Position numbers and translations under genes: made by a program. The notes beneath the pieces are model-generated. The model saw only the letters and a program-made list of their open reading frames with translations. It did not search any database and had not been told where the DNA came from. DNA of 35,583 bases from an uncultured Ruminococcus sp. (GTDB lineage Bacteria; Bacillota; Clostridia; Oscillospirales; Acutalibacteraceae): the NCBI GenBank assembly GCA_902802105.1, contig CADCKR010000026.1, positions 1-35,583 of the forward strand, in the 5' to 3' direction. Of the stretch, positions 34,698 to 35,583 are shown one piece after another. The number at the start of each line of letters is the position of its first letter. Positions within the stretch are counted from its first letter, which is position 1.

Positions 34698-35361
34698 TTT
34701 CCTCAGCCTTTTTCTTTGTGCGGATGAGGTAAACACCTGCAGCAGAAACAAGAAGCACACCTACACCGGCAACTGTCATAACACCGGGAACATTGAAATC
34801 GAAACCTGTTGGCTTGATCGGGTTCGGATCAATGGGATCTCCGCCGGGGTTGGGCTTGTCAGGACCGGGTTTATCAGGATCAATAACTTCTCCGCCGGGA
34901 TTGTAACCGGGATTGCCGATCTGAGTTGTAAAGATAACTACACCGTTTTCGTCAATGATAGTAACAACTCTTGTTGCCTTGTTGTAAGCAATTTTGAGGT
35001 TGATCACACTTACGACGTCCTGGCAAAGAGCAAAGAATTCATCTATCTGAGCATCAGTCATGTCATCATAGTTCTTTGCACCAGTGTTTGTAAGGTATGA
35101 CTTTACTACCTCGATCCTTCTGATGATCTCATCAGCCTGCGCATCCGTGAGCTCAACAGTGTTGAGATAGTTCTCTGTCTGATTGATATAAACTACAGGC
35201 AAAGACTTTTCATAACCCTGCATTGTAACGGTAGTGTGAAGCTCATCAAGGATCCTCTGCTCTGCCGCATTAATACCTGCTGCCGAAGCAGTTGCTGATG
35301 CACCAACGGCGATTGCTGCTGCAAGAGAGCAAGCCGAAAGAGCTTTAAGATATTTCTTCAT
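34690..35361 (-). CDS. Surface protein, probable dedicated sortase substrate
   Basis: The 223-residue exported protein has a signal peptide (cleavage near 27/28, SASA-AG) and a helical domain (about 30-125) with two related segments, LTDAQADEII and MTDAQIDEFF. A short beta part (to about 148) is followed by a Pro/Gly/Asp linker (about 150-182). The C-terminus looks like a sorting signal: IKPTG at 182-186, a hydrophobic helix (about 193-213) and RTKKK. The motif differs from LPxTG, with lysine in place of proline. An in-frame ATG at 35379 is rejected because GAAAGGAAA sits just before the ATG at 35361. It is first gene of the - strand operon and overlaps the sortase start. Confidence 0.85.
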   Translation of the reverse strand: MKKYLKALSACSLAAAIAVGASATASAAGINAAEQRILDELHTTVTMQGYEKSLPVVYINQTENYLNTVELTDAQADEIIRRIEVVKSYLTNTGAKNYDDMTDAQIDEFFALCQDVVSVINLKIAYNKATRVVTIIDENGVVIFTTQIGNPGYNPGGEVIDPDKPGPDKPNPGGDPIDPNPIKPTGFDFNVPGVMTVAGVGVLLVSAAGVYLIRTKKKAEENA

Positions 35362-35439
35362 ACTACATTTCCTTTCCATGAAAAAGAATTTGGATTTTGT
35401 AAGTTTTCAATTAAATGGACTGAATTCTTACTTATGCCC

Positions 35440-35468
35440 ATTATACTACTAATAATATCGTTTGTCAA
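35440..35468 (-). promoter_or_regulatory. Consensus promoter of the sortase operon
   Basis: On the - strand TTGACA (35468-35463), exactly 17 bases, then TATAAT (35445-35440): both boxes are perfect. Transcription would start near 35433, giving a leader of about 70 bases. Confidence 0.95.
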
Positions 35469-35583
35469 TATCCTCAGAGTATACTCCACGGAAATCAACT
35501 TTCTTTAAAAGAAAATTAAAAGTGTGCCGTTCTGAACACAGATGATCAACTTTAGTCACATAATTTGCATTATTGAAATGATT
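35469..35583. other. AT-rich end of window
   Basis: I see no gene, terminator or clear operator in these bases. They lie upstream of the sortase operon promoter, and a neighbouring gene would be outside the window. Confidence 0.4.

Noticed and set aside
34633-35100. 155-codon open frame on the + strand near the end
   Set aside because: It is antisense to the surface-protein and sortase genes, which have a consensus promoter, signal peptide and catalytic motifs.

Overview
The window looks like chromosomal DNA of a low-to-mid GC Gram-positive anaerobe of the class Clostridia, most like the Ruminococcus/Oscillospiraceae group. The evidence is the gdpP-rplI-dnaB and tilS-hpt-ftsH gene orders, strong AGGAGG-type ribosome binding sites, GTG and TTG starts, a DUF5685/DnaJ pair, SH3b/Big2 wall proteins and a class D sortase. 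Species cannot be fixed from the sequence alone. No tRNA, rRNA, CRISPR array, insertion sequence or prophage was seen. Genes are on the + strand up to about 32.93 kb; the last three are on the - strand.

Region 1 (1-3.4 kb) holds aconitase and an NADP-type isocitrate dehydrogenase, the oxidative branch leading to 2-oxoglutarate, closed by a strong terminator. Region 2 (3.4-13.7 kb) follows a 385-base gap containing repeat debris and a near-consensus promoter. It runs RNase J, the c-di-AMP phosphodiesterase GdpP, ribosomal protein L9, replicative helicase DnaB, tRNA-Ile lysidine synthetase TilS, hypoxanthine phosphoribosyltransferase and FtsH. Region 3 (13.9-19.0 kb) holds UvrA, a DUF5685 protein, a J-domain protein with a cysteine-rich tail and a small integral membrane protein.

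Region 4 (19.0-29.7 kb) is the accessory, envelope-directed part. It starts with a secreted SH3b/Big2 protein whose GH24 lysozyme domain is split by an inserted SH3b domain. proC follows with its own promoter. Then come two translationally coupled genes: a 1273-residue membrane-anchored extracellular VWA protein, and a membrane partner with repeat-rich outer and proline-rich inner segments. Region 5 (29.7-32.9 kb) is an export/envelope operon: membrane-anchored cyclophilin, DUF1295 membrane protein, rhodanese lipoprotein, ER/SipW-type signal peptidase and a small CxxC protein. Region 6 (33.0-35.5 kb, - strand) is a three-gene operon behind a consensus promoter: a probable sortase substrate, a class D sortase and a His-rich membrane protein. 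It ends in a bidirectional terminator shared with region 5.

The best candidates for something undescribed are the VWA/proline-rich pair, the sortase operon with a non-canonical sorting motif, the split GH24 domain, and a short leader motif that occurs only twice in the window, before the lysozyme gene and before the cyclophilin operon.
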